Source of the DNA: an uncultured Dehalococcoidia bacterium
Lineage (GTDB): Bacteria > Chloroflexota > Dehalococcoidia > Tepidiformales > Tepidiformaceae
Direction of reading: 5' to 3'
DNA length: 64,000 nt
Assembly: GCA_938015525.1 (NCBI GenBank)
Contig: CALLPC010000021.1
Span: 29,010 to 93,009, forward strand
Shown: positions 1-8,087 of the stretch, piece after piece
Layout: every line of letters begins with the position of its first letter
How positions within the stretch are numbered: position 1 is the first letter of the stretch
Translations under genes and position numbers: made by a program
Notes under the pieces: generated by a model
Database searches by the model: none
Seen by the model: the letters and a program-made list of their open reading frames with translations, nothing else
Told to the model about the DNA's origin: nothing

Positions 1-2
1 CC

Positions 3-401
3 CTCTGCCGCGAAGAAGGTATCGGCGTGATTCCCTACAACCCGCTCGCAGGCGGCCTCCTCACCGGCAAGCACAACCCGGCGGCCGGCCCCGAAGAGGG
101 CTCTCGCTTCACCCTCGGCACCGCTGCCCGCATCTACAGGGACCGCTACTGGCACGACCGCATGTTCGAAACCGTCGACGCCATCCGCCCGCTCGCTGCC
201 GAGGCCGGCATCTCCCTCGCGCAGCTCGCCGTCGCCTGGGTGCTCGCCAATCCCATCATCACCGCCCCCATCGTCGGTGCCAGCCGCCCGGAGCAGCTCG
301 CCGACGCCCTGGCCGCCGCCGAAGCGCCGCTCCCCGCCGAACTGAAGCAGCGGCTCGACGACCTCACCGCCGAATATCGCCGCGGGGACGCCGTCCGCTG
401 A
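3..401 (+). CDS. Aldo/keto reductase, C-terminal part (cut by window edge)
   Basis: The frame is open from the window edge and reads LCREEGIGVIPYNPLAGG at its start, the segment of aldo/keto reductases that forms the late strands of the TIM barrel and contacts NADPH. It continues with GLLTGKH and IVGASRPEQL, the latter typical of the cofactor-binding loop near the C-terminus. About 132 residues of a roughly 320-residue family are present, so the catalytic Tyr and Lys lie outside the window. Substrate cannot be told. The stop codon overlaps the next start by one base (TGATG), implying translational coupling to the phosphatase that follows. Confidence 0.9.
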   Translation, partial: LCREEGIGVIPYNPLAGGLLTGKHNPAAGPEEGSRFTLGTAARIYRDRYWHDRMFETVDAIRPLAAEAGISLAQLAVAWVLANPIITAPIVGASRPEQLADALAAAEAPLPAELKQRLDDLTAEYRRGDAVR

Positions 402-1171
402 TGGCCGAGCTCGACGACCTCCTCGCCATCGCCCTTCGCGCCGCCGATATCGCCCGCGGCGTCATCATGCCGATCTATGCCGGCCCCTTCGACGTTGAGC
501 GCAAGGCCGACCGCACGCCCGTCACCGAGGCCGACCGGCGCGCAGAGCTCGCCATGCGCGAATTCTTCGCCCGCGAAACCCCCGGCTTCGGCGTCCTCGG
601 CGAAGAGTTCGGCGAATCGCCCGGCGACGGCAGCAACCGCTGGATCGTCGACCCCATCGACGGCACCAAGTCCTTCATCCACCGTGTCCCGCTCTTCGGC
701 ACCCTCGTCGCCCTCGAACAGCACGGCGAGCCCGTCATCGGCGTCATCGCCTGCCACGCCGTCGGCGAAACCGTCGCGGCCGCCCTCGGCCGGGGCGCCC
801 GCCTCAACGGCACGCCCTGCCGCGTCTCCACCGTCGAGACCCTCCAAGACGCCACTCTCACCATGACCTCGTTCGCCCGCACCGCCGCCCGCCGGCCCCG
901 CGGATACGCCGCGCTCGTCGAGCGCTGCGGGCTGGCCCGTGCCTGGGGCGATTGCTACGGCTACCTCCTCGTCGCCACCGGCCGCGCCGAGGTCATGCTC
1001 GACCCGGACATGAGCACCTGGGACGCGGCCGCCCTCCAGCCCATCGTCCGCGAAGCCGGCGGCGCCTTCAGCCAGTGGGACGGCAACCCGCGCCTCGGCG
1101 ATTCCGCCGTCGCCACGAACGGCCGCCTCCACGCCGAGGTCCTCCGCCTCCTCGCCGCCGACCTCGCCTGA
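401..1171 (+). CDS. Inositol monophosphatase-family phosphatase, HisN-type (histidinol-phosphatase likely)
   Basis: A 256-residue Mg2+-dependent phosphatase of the IMPase/FBPase superfamily. Visible motifs are GEEFG (metal-binding Glu), WIVDPIDGTKSF near residues 85-96 (the DPIDGT metal and phosphate loop) and WDAAALQPIVREAGG near 210, the C-terminal WDxAA signature. The compact length, the aromatic FIHRVPLFG stretch and overall pattern resemble HisN histidinol-phosphate phosphatases that serve histidine synthesis where HisB phosphatase is absent. An inositol- or fructose-phosphate substrate cannot be excluded, because no his gene lies nearby. The start codon overlaps the stop of the aldo/keto reductase gene. 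Confidence 0.85.
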   Translation: MAELDDLLAIALRAADIARGVIMPIYAGPFDVERKADRTPVTEADRRAELAMREFFARETPGFGVLGEEFGESPGDGSNRWIVDPIDGTKSFIHRVPLFGTLVALEQHGEPVIGVIACHAVGETVAAALGRGARLNGTPCRVSTVETLQDATLTMTSFARTAARRPRGYAALVERCGLARAWGDCYGYLLVATGRAEVMLDPDMSTWDAAALQPIVREAGGAFSQWDGNPRLGDSAVATNGRLHAEVLRLLAADLA

Positions 1172-1191
1172 ACCCCTGTCTCGGAGCCAAC

Positions 1192-1224
1192 GCGAACGCC
1201 CGCCGGCTGCCGGCGGGCGTTCGC
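1192..1224. terminator. Perfect hairpin between convergent genes, likely bidirectional terminator
   Basis: A perfect 15-base inverted repeat (GCGAACGCCCGCCGG and its complement) encloses a 3-base loop. It sits 20 bases after the phosphatase stop and 33 bases after the stop of the convergent zinc micro-protein. No T-run follows on either strand, so strength as an intrinsic terminator is uncertain, but position and perfection argue for transcript-end formation on both sides. Confidence 0.7.
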
Positions 1225-1257
1225 TGCGCGTTCGGTCCCGGTGCGGAAGGCCCGGCC

Positions 1258-1398
1258 TCAGGCCTTCCCGATCTTGAACATCTTCGTCCCGCACTTCGGG
1301 CACGTTCCCTCGGTCGCGGGCTTCCCGTTCTTCATCGTGATCGCCTTCGGGTCCTTCATCTCGCGCCGTTCCCGGCACTTCAGGCAGTAGGCCTCCAA
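1258..1398 (-). CDS. DUF5679-like zinc micro-protein, 46 residues
   Basis: A tiny protein that reads MEAYCLKCRERREMKD at its start and ends GTCPKCGTKMFKIGKA. Two CxxC pairs (Cys5/Cys8 and Cys33/Cys36) should bind one zinc. The text matches my memory of the DUF5679 family, a single-domain protein common in Chloroflexota and some actinobacteria with no known function. The start is taken as TTG at 1398 because a perfect AGGAGG lies 6 bases upstream; a longer frame back to 1479 exists but lacks a site and conservation. A promoter-like TTGACA-17-GATCAT lies upstream. Confidence 0.8.
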   Translation of the reverse strand: MEAYCLKCRERREMKDPKAITMKNGKPATEGTCPKCGTKMFKIGKA

Positions 1399-1484
1399 TG
1401 CAATCCTCCTTCTCCCGTCTGCCAACGGGGCCGGCAAAATGCGAGAGTGCCTACGCACTTGCGCAGGCCAGCCGACCACCGAGC

Positions 1485-1513
1485 ATGATCAGCCCCGTCC
1501 TCCCACCTGTCAA
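1485..1513 (-). promoter_or_regulatory. Sigma-70-like promoter of the zinc micro-protein
   Basis: On the minus strand a perfect TTGACA (1508-1513) is followed after exactly 17 bases by GATCAT (1485-1490, four of six matches). It faces the DUF5679-like gene with a leader of about 80 bases that contains a small AGTGC/GCACT stem-loop. It lies inside the gap after truB, so the micro-protein need not depend on read-through from the nusA operon. Confidence 0.55.
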
Positions 1514-1558
1514 CCGGGAAATGAACCTGAACGCAACATAATGCATGACTCCCCGCGA

Positions 1559-2467
1559 TTACCCGCGGAGAACCTTCACCGGCCGGACCACGCCGGCCCT
1601 GTCCACACTCCCCACGCCCAGGAAGTCCCCCGCCGTGTCATACACCCGCGCCAGCGCCGCCGGGGCCCGGAATCCGCCTCCGCGATGCGGGTTCCCCCGT
1701 ACGAAGGCTCCCGCTCCCGCCGCCCCGAGGATGGCCGCCTCATACCCGAGCATCCCCTCGTCGGCCGGCAGGACCGCCTCCCCGGCCCGCCCCGCAGCCG
1801 CCAGGCGTTCCAGCTCCTCCATCGTCATGGCATCCTCCACCCGGAACGCCCCCGCCCGCGTCCGCCGCAGCGCCGAGAGGTGCGCCCCGCATCCCAGCGC
1901 CCTGCCGATGTCCCGCGCCAGCGCCCGGACGTACGTCCCCGCACCGCACCTCACCCGCAGCCGCAGCCGGTCCCTCCCCGCCAGCTCCAGGACCAGCTCG
2001 AAGACCTCCACCTCTCGCGGGGCCAGTTCCACCGCCTCCCCCCGCCGTGCGAGGGCGTACGCCCGCTGGCCGCCGACCTTCACCGCGCTGAACGCCGGCG
2101 GGACCTGCGCCACCCGTCCCGTAAATGATGCCGCAACGCGGGCCAGGTCAGCCGGTCCCAGCTCCGGCACCGGGCTCCGCCGCGTAACCGCCCCTTCGGC
2201 ATCGGCGGTGTCCGTCTCCACCCCGAGCGCCGCCTCCCCGGTGTACTCCTTCTCGTGCGCCGAGAGGTACTCTGCCAGCCGCGTCGCCCGCCCCAGGCAG
2301 AGCACCAGCAGCCCCGTCGCGAACGGGTCCAGCGTCCCCGTATGGCCAATACGCGGCTGCCCGAACAGCCCCCGCGCTCTCCCGACGACGTCGTGGCTCG
2401 TCCAGCCTGCCGGCTTGTCGACCAGCACGATGCCGTCGAGCCCGCTACTCGCCCGCTTCCTCGCCAC
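1559..2467 (-). CDS. truB: tRNA pseudouridine(55) synthase TruB
   Basis: Converts U55 of the T-loop of nearly all elongator tRNAs to pseudouridine. The 302-residue protein carries GIVLVDKPAGWTSHDVV near residues 12-28 and GHTGTLDPFATGLLVL near 41-56, whose Asp is the catalytic nucleophile of TruB. YTGEAALGVETDTADAEG and the CGAGTYVRALARDIG stretch are also TruB-typical. The chosen GTG start overlaps the end of rbfA by 23 bases. It is the last gene of the nusA-ylxR-infB-rbfA-truB operon, the classic position. Length is normal. Confidence 0.96.
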   Translation of the reverse strand: MARKRASSGLDGIVLVDKPAGWTSHDVVGRARGLFGQPRIGHTGTLDPFATGLLVLCLGRATRLAEYLSAHEKEYTGEAALGVETDTADAEGAVTRRSPVPELGPADLARVAASFTGRVAQVPPAFSAVKVGGQRAYALARRGEAVELAPREVEVFELVLELAGRDRLRLRVRCGAGTYVRALARDIGRALGCGAHLSALRRTRAGAFRVEDAMTMEELERLAAAGRAGEAVLPADEGMLGYEAAILGAAGAGAFVRGNPHRGGGFRAPAALARVYDTAGDFLGVGSVDRAGVVRPVKVLRG

Positions 2468-2816
2468 CCCGCTCCGCTCGCACCTGCGCGATCAGCTCCG
2501 CCAGCCGCGCGCCGCGCTCGATCGAAGGGTCGAACCGGAATACCAGCTCCGGCACGTGCCGCAGCGACAACCGCTGAACCAGCTCCCGGTGCAGGAACGG
2601 CGCAGAATGCACCAGCCCTTCCAGCGCCTCCGCCCGCTCCTCCTCCGTCCCGAAATGCGAAAAGAACACGACCGCCCGCCGCAGGTCTGGCGAAACCTGC
2701 ACCTCCGTAATCGTCACCATCCCTCGGCCGACCCGCGGGTCCTTCACCTCGCGGAGCAGCAGCTCCGAGATCTCGGCACGAAGCAGTTCGCCCACGCGCG
2801 TGGTCCGCATCGTCAT
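2445..2816 (-). CDS. rbfA: 30S ribosome-binding factor RbfA
   Basis: A 123-residue single-domain KH-fold protein that helps 16S rRNA 5'-end maturation and 30S assembly. The RVGELLRAEISELL opening, the KDPRVG turn and the VSPDLRRAVVFFSHFG strand are RbfA hallmarks. GGAGG lies 5 bases before the ATG. The gene starts 16 bases after infB and runs into truB with a 23-base overlap, so it is cotranscribed with both. The charged tail after residue 110 is unremarkable. Confidence 0.95.
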   Translation of the reverse strand: MTMRTTRVGELLRAEISELLLREVKDPRVGRGMVTITEVQVSPDLRRAVVFFSHFGTEEERAEALEGLVHSAPFLHRELVQRLSLRHVPELVFRFDPSIERGARLAELIAQVRAERGGEEAGE

Positions 2817-2832
2817 CGCGCCCTCCGCGCTG

Positions 2833-4611
2833 TCAGCTCACCCGCTCTTCGTGATAGAACTCGATGATGTCGCCGACCTGGAACTTATCGAAGCCGGAGA
2901 TGACGATGCCGCATTCGTAGCCGGTCTGCACCTCTCGGACATCGTCCTGGAACCGCTTCAGACCCTCGCAGCGCCCCTTCGCGACCTCTTCCTTCCCCCG
3001 GAGCACCCGGGCCAGTGACCCGCGACGCACCACGCCGTCCGTCACGTAGCTGCCGGCGATCTGCCCCACGCGGCTCGACTTGAACACCGCCCGAACCTCG
3101 GCGTGGCCGTCGACTACCGTCCGGTAAACCGGTTCCAGCATGCCCTGGAGCGCTTTCTCCACGTCCTCCAGCACCTGGTAGATGATGTTGTAGCTCCGGA
3201 TTTCGATGCCCGCCGCCTCAGCGCGTTTCTTCGCACTCGGTTCGATTCGCGTGTTGAACGCGATGATGATGCCGTTCGATGCCTCGGCGAGCATCACGTC
3301 GCTGTCCGTCACCGGCCCGGTCGCGGCGTGGATGATCTTCAGCTTCACTTCCTGCGTGCTCAGCCGCTCGAGCGCGCCCTTGATCGCCTCCGCGCTCCCC
3401 CGCACGTCTGTCTTGAGGATGATGATCAGCTCCTTCAGCTTCCCCGCGCTGATCTCATTGAACAGCGTGTCCAGGTTCACCCGCGCGTGCTGCGCCTGCT
3501 CCTGGGCCTCCCGCCGCCGGCGCCGTTCCTCGACGATCTGCCGCGCCAGCTTCTCATCCGCCACAGCGCGCAGCCGTTCCCCGGCCTCCGGTACGTCCTC
3601 GAGCCCGAGGATGACCACCGGCGTCGAAGGTCCAGCCTCTTTGATTCGCCGGCCCCGGTCGTCCAGCATCGCCCGCACTTTCCCGCTCGTCTCGCCGACC
3701 ACGACCGCATCGCCCTGGCGCAGCGTCCCCCGCTGCACGAGCACCGTTGCCACCGGGCCCCGGCTCGGGTCCAGCTCCGCCTCGATGACGACCGCCGAGG
3801 CCGGCCGGTTCGGGTTCGCCTTCAGCTCGCTGATCTCCGCGACGAGGTTGATCGCCTCCAGCAGGTCCCCAATCCCCTGGCCGGTCACCGCTGAAACCGG
3901 CACACAGACCGTGTCGCCGCCGTACTCCTCGACGACGATGTTGTGCTCCGTCAGCTGCTGCTTCACCCGGTCCGGGTTCGCCGCTGGCAGGTCGACCTTG
4001 TTGATCGCAACGATGATCGGCACCTCCGCCGCCTTCGCGTGGTTGATCGCCTCCACCGTCTGCGGCATCACCCCGTCATCAGCTGCCACGACCAGCACCG
4101 CAATATCCGTCACCTGCGCGCCGCGTGCCCGCATCGCCGTGAACGCCGCATGGCCCGGCGTGTCGATGAACGTAATCAGGTGCCCATCCCGCTCGACCTG
4201 GTACGCCCCGATGTGCTGCGTGATGCCCCCGGCCTCGCCCGCCGCCACGCGCGTCTTCCGAATCGCATCGAGCAGGCTCGTCTTCCCGTGGTCGACGTGC
4301 CCGAGAATCGTCACCACCGGCGGGCGCGGCTTCAGCGATGCCGGGTCATCCGGCTCCTCCTCCGGCTCCACGAGCGGCACCCCTGCCCCAGGCGCGGCCG
4401 CCGCTTCCGGCTCCGGCTCGAATCCCAGCTCCACCGCAACGATCGCCGCCGTGTCGTAGTCGATCGTCTGGTTCTGATTCGCCATCACCCCGTTCGTCAT
4501 CAGCCGCTTGATCACTTCCACCGGCGAGACCCGGAGGAGCTCAGCCAGCTCCCGGACCGTCAGCGCCGCCGGGATCGCCACCCGCGATTGGGTCGAACTC
4601 TTTGCCGTCAT
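2833..4611 (-). CDS. infB: Translation initiation factor IF-2, short form
   Basis: GTPase that brings fMet-tRNA to the 30S P site and promotes subunit joining. G1 is GHVDHGKT at residues 104-111, followed by DTPGHAAF (G3) and NKVD (G4); then come the beta-barrel domain II, domain III and the C-terminal fMet-binding C2 domain ending [15 protein letters not shown]. At 592 residues it is far shorter than the E. coli 890-residue form: only one IF2N-type helix module (about residues 15-65) and an acidic linker precede the G domain. Short forms are common outside proteobacteria. The ATGA overlap with ylxR implies coupled translation. Confidence 0.97.
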   Translation of the reverse strand: MTAKSSTQSRVAIPAALTVRELAELLRVSPVEVIKRLMTNGVMANQNQTIDYDTAAIVAVELGFEPEPEAAAAPGAGVPLVEPEEEPDDPASLKPRPPVVTILGHVDHGKTSLLDAIRKTRVAAGEAGGITQHIGAYQVERDGHLITFIDTPGHAAFTAMRARGAQVTDIAVLVVAADDGVMPQTVEAINHAKAAEVPIIVAINKVDLPAANPDRVKQQLTEHNIVVEEYGGDTVCVPVSAVTGQGIGDLLEAINLVAEISELKANPNRPASAVVIEAELDPSRGPVATVLVQRGTLRQGDAVVVGETSGKVRAMLDDRGRRIKEAGPSTPVVILGLEDVPEAGERLRAVADEKLARQIVEERRRRREAQEQAQHARVNLDTLFNEISAGKLKELIIILKTDVRGSAEAIKGALERLSTQEVKLKIIHAATGPVTDSDVMLAEASNGIIIAFNTRIEPSAKKRAEAAGIEIRSYNIIYQVLEDVEKALQGMLEPVYRTVVDGHAEVRAVFKSSRVGQIAGSYVTDGVVRRGSLARVLRGKEEVAKGRCEGLKRFQDDVREVQTGYECGIVISGFDKFQVGDIIEFYHEERVS

Positions 4612-4919
4612 ACGCTATCGCCTTCCTTCGCCGGCAACGCCAACCCGAAGGCCCGCAGGGCTTCGATATCGTCCACCGCCGGGGTGATTTTCAGTGCATG
4701 TTTTATCGTACCCCCTCGGAGCGCTTTCTCCCAGCATTCCCGGTACGGGTGCAGGTACGCCCCCCGCCCGTTCGCCTTCCCGGTCGGGTCCACACGTACC
4801 CGCCCCTCCGGCGTGCGCACCAGCCGCACCAGCTCCCGCTTCCCTTGCTCCGTTCGGCAGGCGATACACGTCCGCTGCGGCTGCCTCCGTGGCCGAACCC
4901 CATTCGTGATGGCAACCAC
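4608..4919 (-). CDS. ylxR: YlxR-family RNA-binding protein (DUF448)
   Basis: A 103-residue basic protein with the YlxR signature RTCIACRTEQGKRELVRLVR near residues 16-35 and GRGAYLHPYRECWEKAL near 52-68. YlxR proteins bind nucleic acid and sit between nusA and infB in many bacteria, as here; roles proposed include transcription regulation and support of RNA processing. The gene starts 33 bases after nusA and overlaps infB by four bases. No ribosomal L7Ae gene, often found next to it in Firmicutes, is present. Confidence 0.92.
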   Translation of the reverse strand: MVAITNGVRPRRQPQRTCIACRTEQGKRELVRLVRTPEGRVRVDPTGKANGRGAYLHPYRECWEKALRGGTIKHALKITPAVDDIEALRAFGLALPAKEGDSV

Positions 4920-4952
4920 CTCCCTCGGTCTTCGACGGCCCGGCCCTCGAGG

Positions 4953-6485
4953 TCAGTGAATCCGGCCCGCGTAATCGATGTCTTCCATGTCGTCGCCCTC
5001 GTCGTAGTACCGGGGCGCCCGCTTCCCCTTCTTGCCGGCCGATTTCTTCGGCAGCGGCTCGTCTTCCTCGTCCCGCCGCGGCAGCACATCCTCCGCGAAC
5101 CGGATCGACGATGGCCGCTCCTCCTCGACGATCACGGCCGGGATCTCGTACTCCTCATCCTCGTCCTCCCCATAATCCTCCGATTCCCGCTCTTCACCTC
5201 GCGGCACCGGGATCGATTCGACGATCGACGCGAACGAAATCTCCTCCTCTTCCTCCTCCACCGGTTCCGGCTCGAGCTGGACCCGCGGCTGCCCGGTCAC
5301 CGCAGCCGCCACCGGTTCCGCTGCCGCAGCCTCCTCGGCGGCTGCCGCCACCTGCTCCGCCGCGTGCAGGATGTCGATGTCCGGCGCCTCGCCCGGCGCA
5401 TACGGCTCGAACGCCATCGGCGTCTCCGGCTCACCGGCCTCCGCCCGCTCCTTCGCCGATTCGCTCAGGACCGTGATCCGCCAGCCCGTCAGCTTCGCTG
5501 CCAGCCGCGCATTCTGGCCGTCTTTCCCGATCGCCAGCGACATCATCTTGTCCGGCACGACCACGCGGGCCAGCCGCTCCGCCGGGTCAATCTCGACCTC
5601 CGTCACCTGGGCCGGGCTCAGGGCGTTCGAGACGAACTTCGCCGGGTCGGGGTCCCACTTGATGACGTCGACCCGCTCGCCGTTCAGCTCGTTGACGATA
5701 TTCTGGATTCGGGTGCCGCGCACACCCACACACGCCCCGATCGGGTCGATCGCCGGGTTCCGCGCCCACACCGCGATCTTGCTCCGGTGCCCCCCTTCCC
5801 GCGCGATGCTCTTGATCTCCACCGCACCGCTCTTGATCTCAGGCACCTCCATCTCGAACAGCCGGCGCAACAGGTTCCGGTGCGCCCGGCTCACCACGAT
5901 CTGCGGCCCCTTCGATGCCCTGTTCACTTCGACGACCAGCACCCGCACCCGCTGGCCCGGTCGAAGATGCTCGTTCCGCACCTGCTCGCTCGCCGGCAGC
6001 ACCGCTTCCGTTCCGCGGCCGAGGTCCACAATCATCTGCCGCGCCTCGGCCTTCTGCACGGTCCCTACGATCAGCTCACCGACCTTCGAAATGTACTCCT
6101 CATAAATCGCGTCCCGTTCCGCTTCCCGCAGCCGCTGCTGCACCACCTGCTTCGCTGTCTGCGCCGCGATCCGGCCCGCGTTCTTCGGAATCTCCTCCTC
6201 GAAGTCCAGCACATCCCCCGGCCGCGCATCCTTCTTCCAGCGCCGCGCCTCTTCCACGCTCATCTCGACGCGCGGGTCTTCGACCTGCTCCACCACGACC
6301 ATCTGGCGGTAGGCCCGGATTTCGCCGTTCCGCGCATCGATCTTCACGTACATGTTCGGCGCGTCGTTCTCTTCCCTGCGGAAAGCCGACGTCAGGGCAG
6401 CCTCCACTGCCTCGTACACCGTCTCCGGCGGGAGGTTCTTCTCCGCCGCCAGCTGGTTCAGCGCCAACAACAGTTCGTTCTTCAT
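4953..6485 (-). CDS. nusA: Transcription termination/antitermination factor NusA with long acidic tail
   Basis: Binds RNA polymerase and nascent RNA, and affects pausing, intrinsic termination and antitermination. The 510-residue protein has an N-terminal polymerase-binding domain (1-125), an S1 domain (about 135-200) and two KH domains (about 205-340) including VGVRGTRIQNIVNELNGE and LAIGKDGQNARLAAKL. Residues 345-510 are an unusual low-complexity tail rich in Glu and Asp that ends with a Lys-rich patch and an acidic end. The start is MKNELLLALNQLAAEKN; a 22-residue upstream extension in frame would translate the leader terminator and is rejected. rimP, the usual upstream partner, is absent. 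Confidence 0.95.
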   Translation of the reverse strand: MKNELLLALNQLAAEKNLPPETVYEAVEAALTSAFRREENDAPNMYVKIDARNGEIRAYRQMVVVEQVEDPRVEMSVEEARRWKKDARPGDVLDFEEEIPKNAGRIAAQTAKQVVQQRLREAERDAIYEEYISKVGELIVGTVQKAEARQMIVDLGRGTEAVLPASEQVRNEHLRPGQRVRVLVVEVNRASKGPQIVVSRAHRNLLRRLFEMEVPEIKSGAVEIKSIAREGGHRSKIAVWARNPAIDPIGACVGVRGTRIQNIVNELNGERVDVIKWDPDPAKFVSNALSPAQVTEVEIDPAERLARVVVPDKMMSLAIGKDGQNARLAAKLTGWRITVLSESAKERAEAGEPETPMAFEPYAPGEAPDIDILHAAEQVAAAAEEAAAAEPVAAAVTGQPRVQLEPEPVEEEEEEISFASIVESIPVPRGEERESEDYGEDEDEEYEIPAVIVEEERPSSIRFAEDVLPRRDEEDEPLPKKSAGKKGKRAPRYYDEGDDMEDIDYAGRIH

Positions 6486-6494
6486 GCTCTCAAC

Positions 6495-6518
6495 AAAAAA
6501 GTGGGCGCAGGGCCCACT
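6495..6518 (-). terminator. Intrinsic-terminator hairpin inside the nusA leader (attenuator candidate)
   Basis: On the nusA coding strand the leader reads AGTGGGC, a 5-base loop, GCCCACT, then a T-run (6500-6495). This 7-bp GC-rich stem plus six Ts is a textbook intrinsic terminator, yet its T-run ends only nine bases before the nusA ATG and nothing encoded upstream on that strand needs termination. It probably sets how much polymerase enters the nusA operon. See finding. Confidence 0.8.
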
Positions 6519-6541
6519 CCCGGATGGAATTGCCGCCCTCA

Positions 6542-6569
6542 AGCATACCACGTCCGCCAGCCCCGTGAA
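6542..6569 (-). promoter_or_regulatory. Candidate nusA operon promoter
   Basis: TTCACG (6564-6569) and TATGCT (6542-6547) are spaced by 16 bases on the minus strand. They would start RNA near 6535, giving a leader of only about 50 bases that is almost filled by the terminator hairpin. The elements match sigma-70 consensus at four positions each, so this is a moderate prediction. Confidence 0.4.
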
Positions 6570-6589
6570 CGCCCGGCCCCGCCATCCGC

Positions 6590-6595
6590 TACCCT
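6590..6595 (+). promoter_or_regulatory. -10-like box giving a leaderless cysteine desulfurase mRNA
   Basis: TACCCT ends six bases before the ATG at 6602, so RNA would begin at or next to the start codon. No Shine-Dalgarno sequence is present. It lies back to back with the nusA promoter region. Confidence 0.4.
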
Positions 6596-6601
6596 GATCG
6601 C

Positions 6602-7771
6602 ATGCCGCGCATCTACCTGGACCACGCCGCCACGACCCCGCCCGACCCGCGCGTCGTCGAAGCGATGCTCCCCTTTATCACCACGCACTGGGGCAATCCC
6701 TCGAGCATCTACCTCGAAGGCCAGCAGGCGCGACAGGCCATCGATGCCGCCCGCAAGACCACCGCCGACCTCCTCGGCGCCTCCCCCCGCGAAATCGTCT
6801 TCACCTCCGGCGGCACTGAATCCGATAACGCCGCCATCCGCGGCGCCGCACTCGCCCAGCGCGCCCGCGGCCGCGGCAACCACATCGTGACGACCGCCGT
6901 CGAGCACCACGCCGTCCTCCATACCGTCGAGCAGCTCGAGCGCGAAGGCTTCCGCGCCACCTACCTCCCCGTCGACCGTGACGGCGTCGTCTCCCTCGAC
7001 GCCCTCGCGGAAGCCGTCGGCCCCGAGACGGTCCTGGTCTCCATCATGACCGCCAACAACGAGGTCGGCACCATCCAGCCCGTCGCAGAGGCCGCCCGCA
7101 TCGCCCGCGAGCGCAACCCGCGCGTCGTCGTCCACACCGATGCGGTCCAGGCCGCCGGCTCGCTCGACATCACCCCCTCGCGCCTCGGCGTCGACCTCCT
7201 CAGCCTCGCCGGCCACAAGATCTACGGCCCCAAAGGCATCGGTCTCCTCTACATCAAGAATCGCACCCCGTGGCAGCCCCTCATCCTCGGCGGAAGCCAG
7301 GAGAAAGAGCGCCGCGCCGGCACCGAAAACGTCCCGGGCATCGTCGGCCTCGCCGTCGCCATGCAGCTCGCCTGGCAGGACCGCGAAGCCTTCAACGCCC
7401 GCGTCGCCCGCCTCCGCGACCGCCTCCTCTTCGAACTCCCCGAGCGCATTCCCGATACCGTCATCACCGGGCCCGCAGACCCTGCCCGGCGCCTCCCCAA
7501 TCACTTCTCCTGCTGCTTCCGCAACGTCGAGGGCGAAAGCGTCCTCCTCGCGCTCGACCTCGCCGACATCGCCGCGAGCAGCGGCTCAGCCTGCACCACC
7601 GGCTCGCTCGAACCCTCCCACGTCCTCACGGCCATGGGCATCGACCCCGACCTCGCCCACGCCTCCCTCCGCCTCACCCTCGGCCGCCACACCACCGAAG
7701 ACGAAATCGAGCGCGTGCTTGACGTCCTCCCCGGTATCGTCCGGAAGCTCCGTGCGCTCGCCGGCGCCTGA
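6602..7771 (+). CDS. Cysteine desulfurase, IscS/NifS type
   Basis: PLP enzyme that takes sulfur from cysteine for Fe-S clusters and tRNA thiolation. The 389-residue protein opens IYLDHAATTPPDPRVVEAM, has FTSGGTESDNAAIRG (PLP phosphate loop), LAGHKIYGPKGIG around residue 203 with the PLP Lys, and SSGSACTTGSLEPSHVL near residue 325 with the catalytic Cys in the flexible loop. It is a class I desulfurase. There is no iscU or mnmA next door; the following gene is convergent, nine bases away. The gene appears monocistronic with no ribosome-binding site. Confidence 0.93.
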   Translation: MPRIYLDHAATTPPDPRVVEAMLPFITTHWGNPSSIYLEGQQARQAIDAARKTTADLLGASPREIVFTSGGTESDNAAIRGAALAQRARGRGNHIVTTAVEHHAVLHTVEQLEREGFRATYLPVDRDGVVSLDALAEAVGPETVLVSIMTANNEVGTIQPVAEAARIARERNPRVVVHTDAVQAAGSLDITPSRLGVDLLSLAGHKIYGPKGIGLLYIKNRTPWQPLILGGSQEKERRAGTENVPGIVGLAVAMQLAWQDREAFNARVARLRDRLLFELPERIPDTVITGPADPARRLPNHFSCCFRNVEGESVLLALDLADIAASSGSACTTGSLEPSHVLTAMGIDPDLAHASLRLTLGRHTTEDEIERVLDVLPGIVRKLRALAGA

Positions 7772-7780
7772 CTCCCGCCC

Positions 7781-8032
7781 CTAGTGGATGCCCTGGTGCG
7801 CCAGGAAATCGATGATGTCCTGCACCGTCTTGATGTTCTCCGCGTCCTCGTCCCGGATTTCGAACTCCGCCTGGTCCGCGAACTCCTCCTCGATCGCAAT
7901 CGTCAGGTCGACGATATCGAGCGAATCGGCCCGCAAGTCCTCCACGAGGTTCGCTTCTGGCGTCACCTCGTCCGGGCTCACCTTCAGCTGCCGCACCACG
8001 ACATCGCGGACTCGTTCGAACACTGTTGCCAT
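7781..8032 (-). CDS. acpP: Acyl carrier protein
   Basis: An 83-residue acidic four-helix protein that carries growing acyl chains on a phosphopantetheine arm. The attachment serine is in ADSLDIVDL at about residue 37, with the usual [13 protein letters not shown] lead. A short insertion-like [15 protein letters not shown] follows helix III, as in standard AcpP. It is last of the minus-strand set fabD-ketosynthase-ketosynthase-acpP; a GGGGGAG site lies nine bases before the ATG. Function as the fatty-acid carrier is inferred from this context. Confidence 0.95.
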   Translation of the reverse strand: MATVFERVRDVVVRQLKVSPDEVTPEANLVEDLRADSLDIVDLTIAIEEEFADQAEFEIRDEDAENIKTVQDIIDFLAHQGIH

Positions 8033-8087
8033 TGGCGATTGCTCCCCCTCTTCGTGCTGTGCGCTGCCGGGTGCCCGCTAGGCTACG

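Noticed and set aside
146..1378. 410-codon open frame opposite the phosphatase gene
   Set aside because: It is the antisense shadow of a real gene in GC-rich DNA: low-complexity Gly/Glu/Ala text, no motif, and it runs through a terminator hairpin.
6486..6551. 22-residue N-terminal extension of NusA
   Set aside because: It would translate through the leader terminator hairpin, and all NusA proteins start at MKNE-like text.
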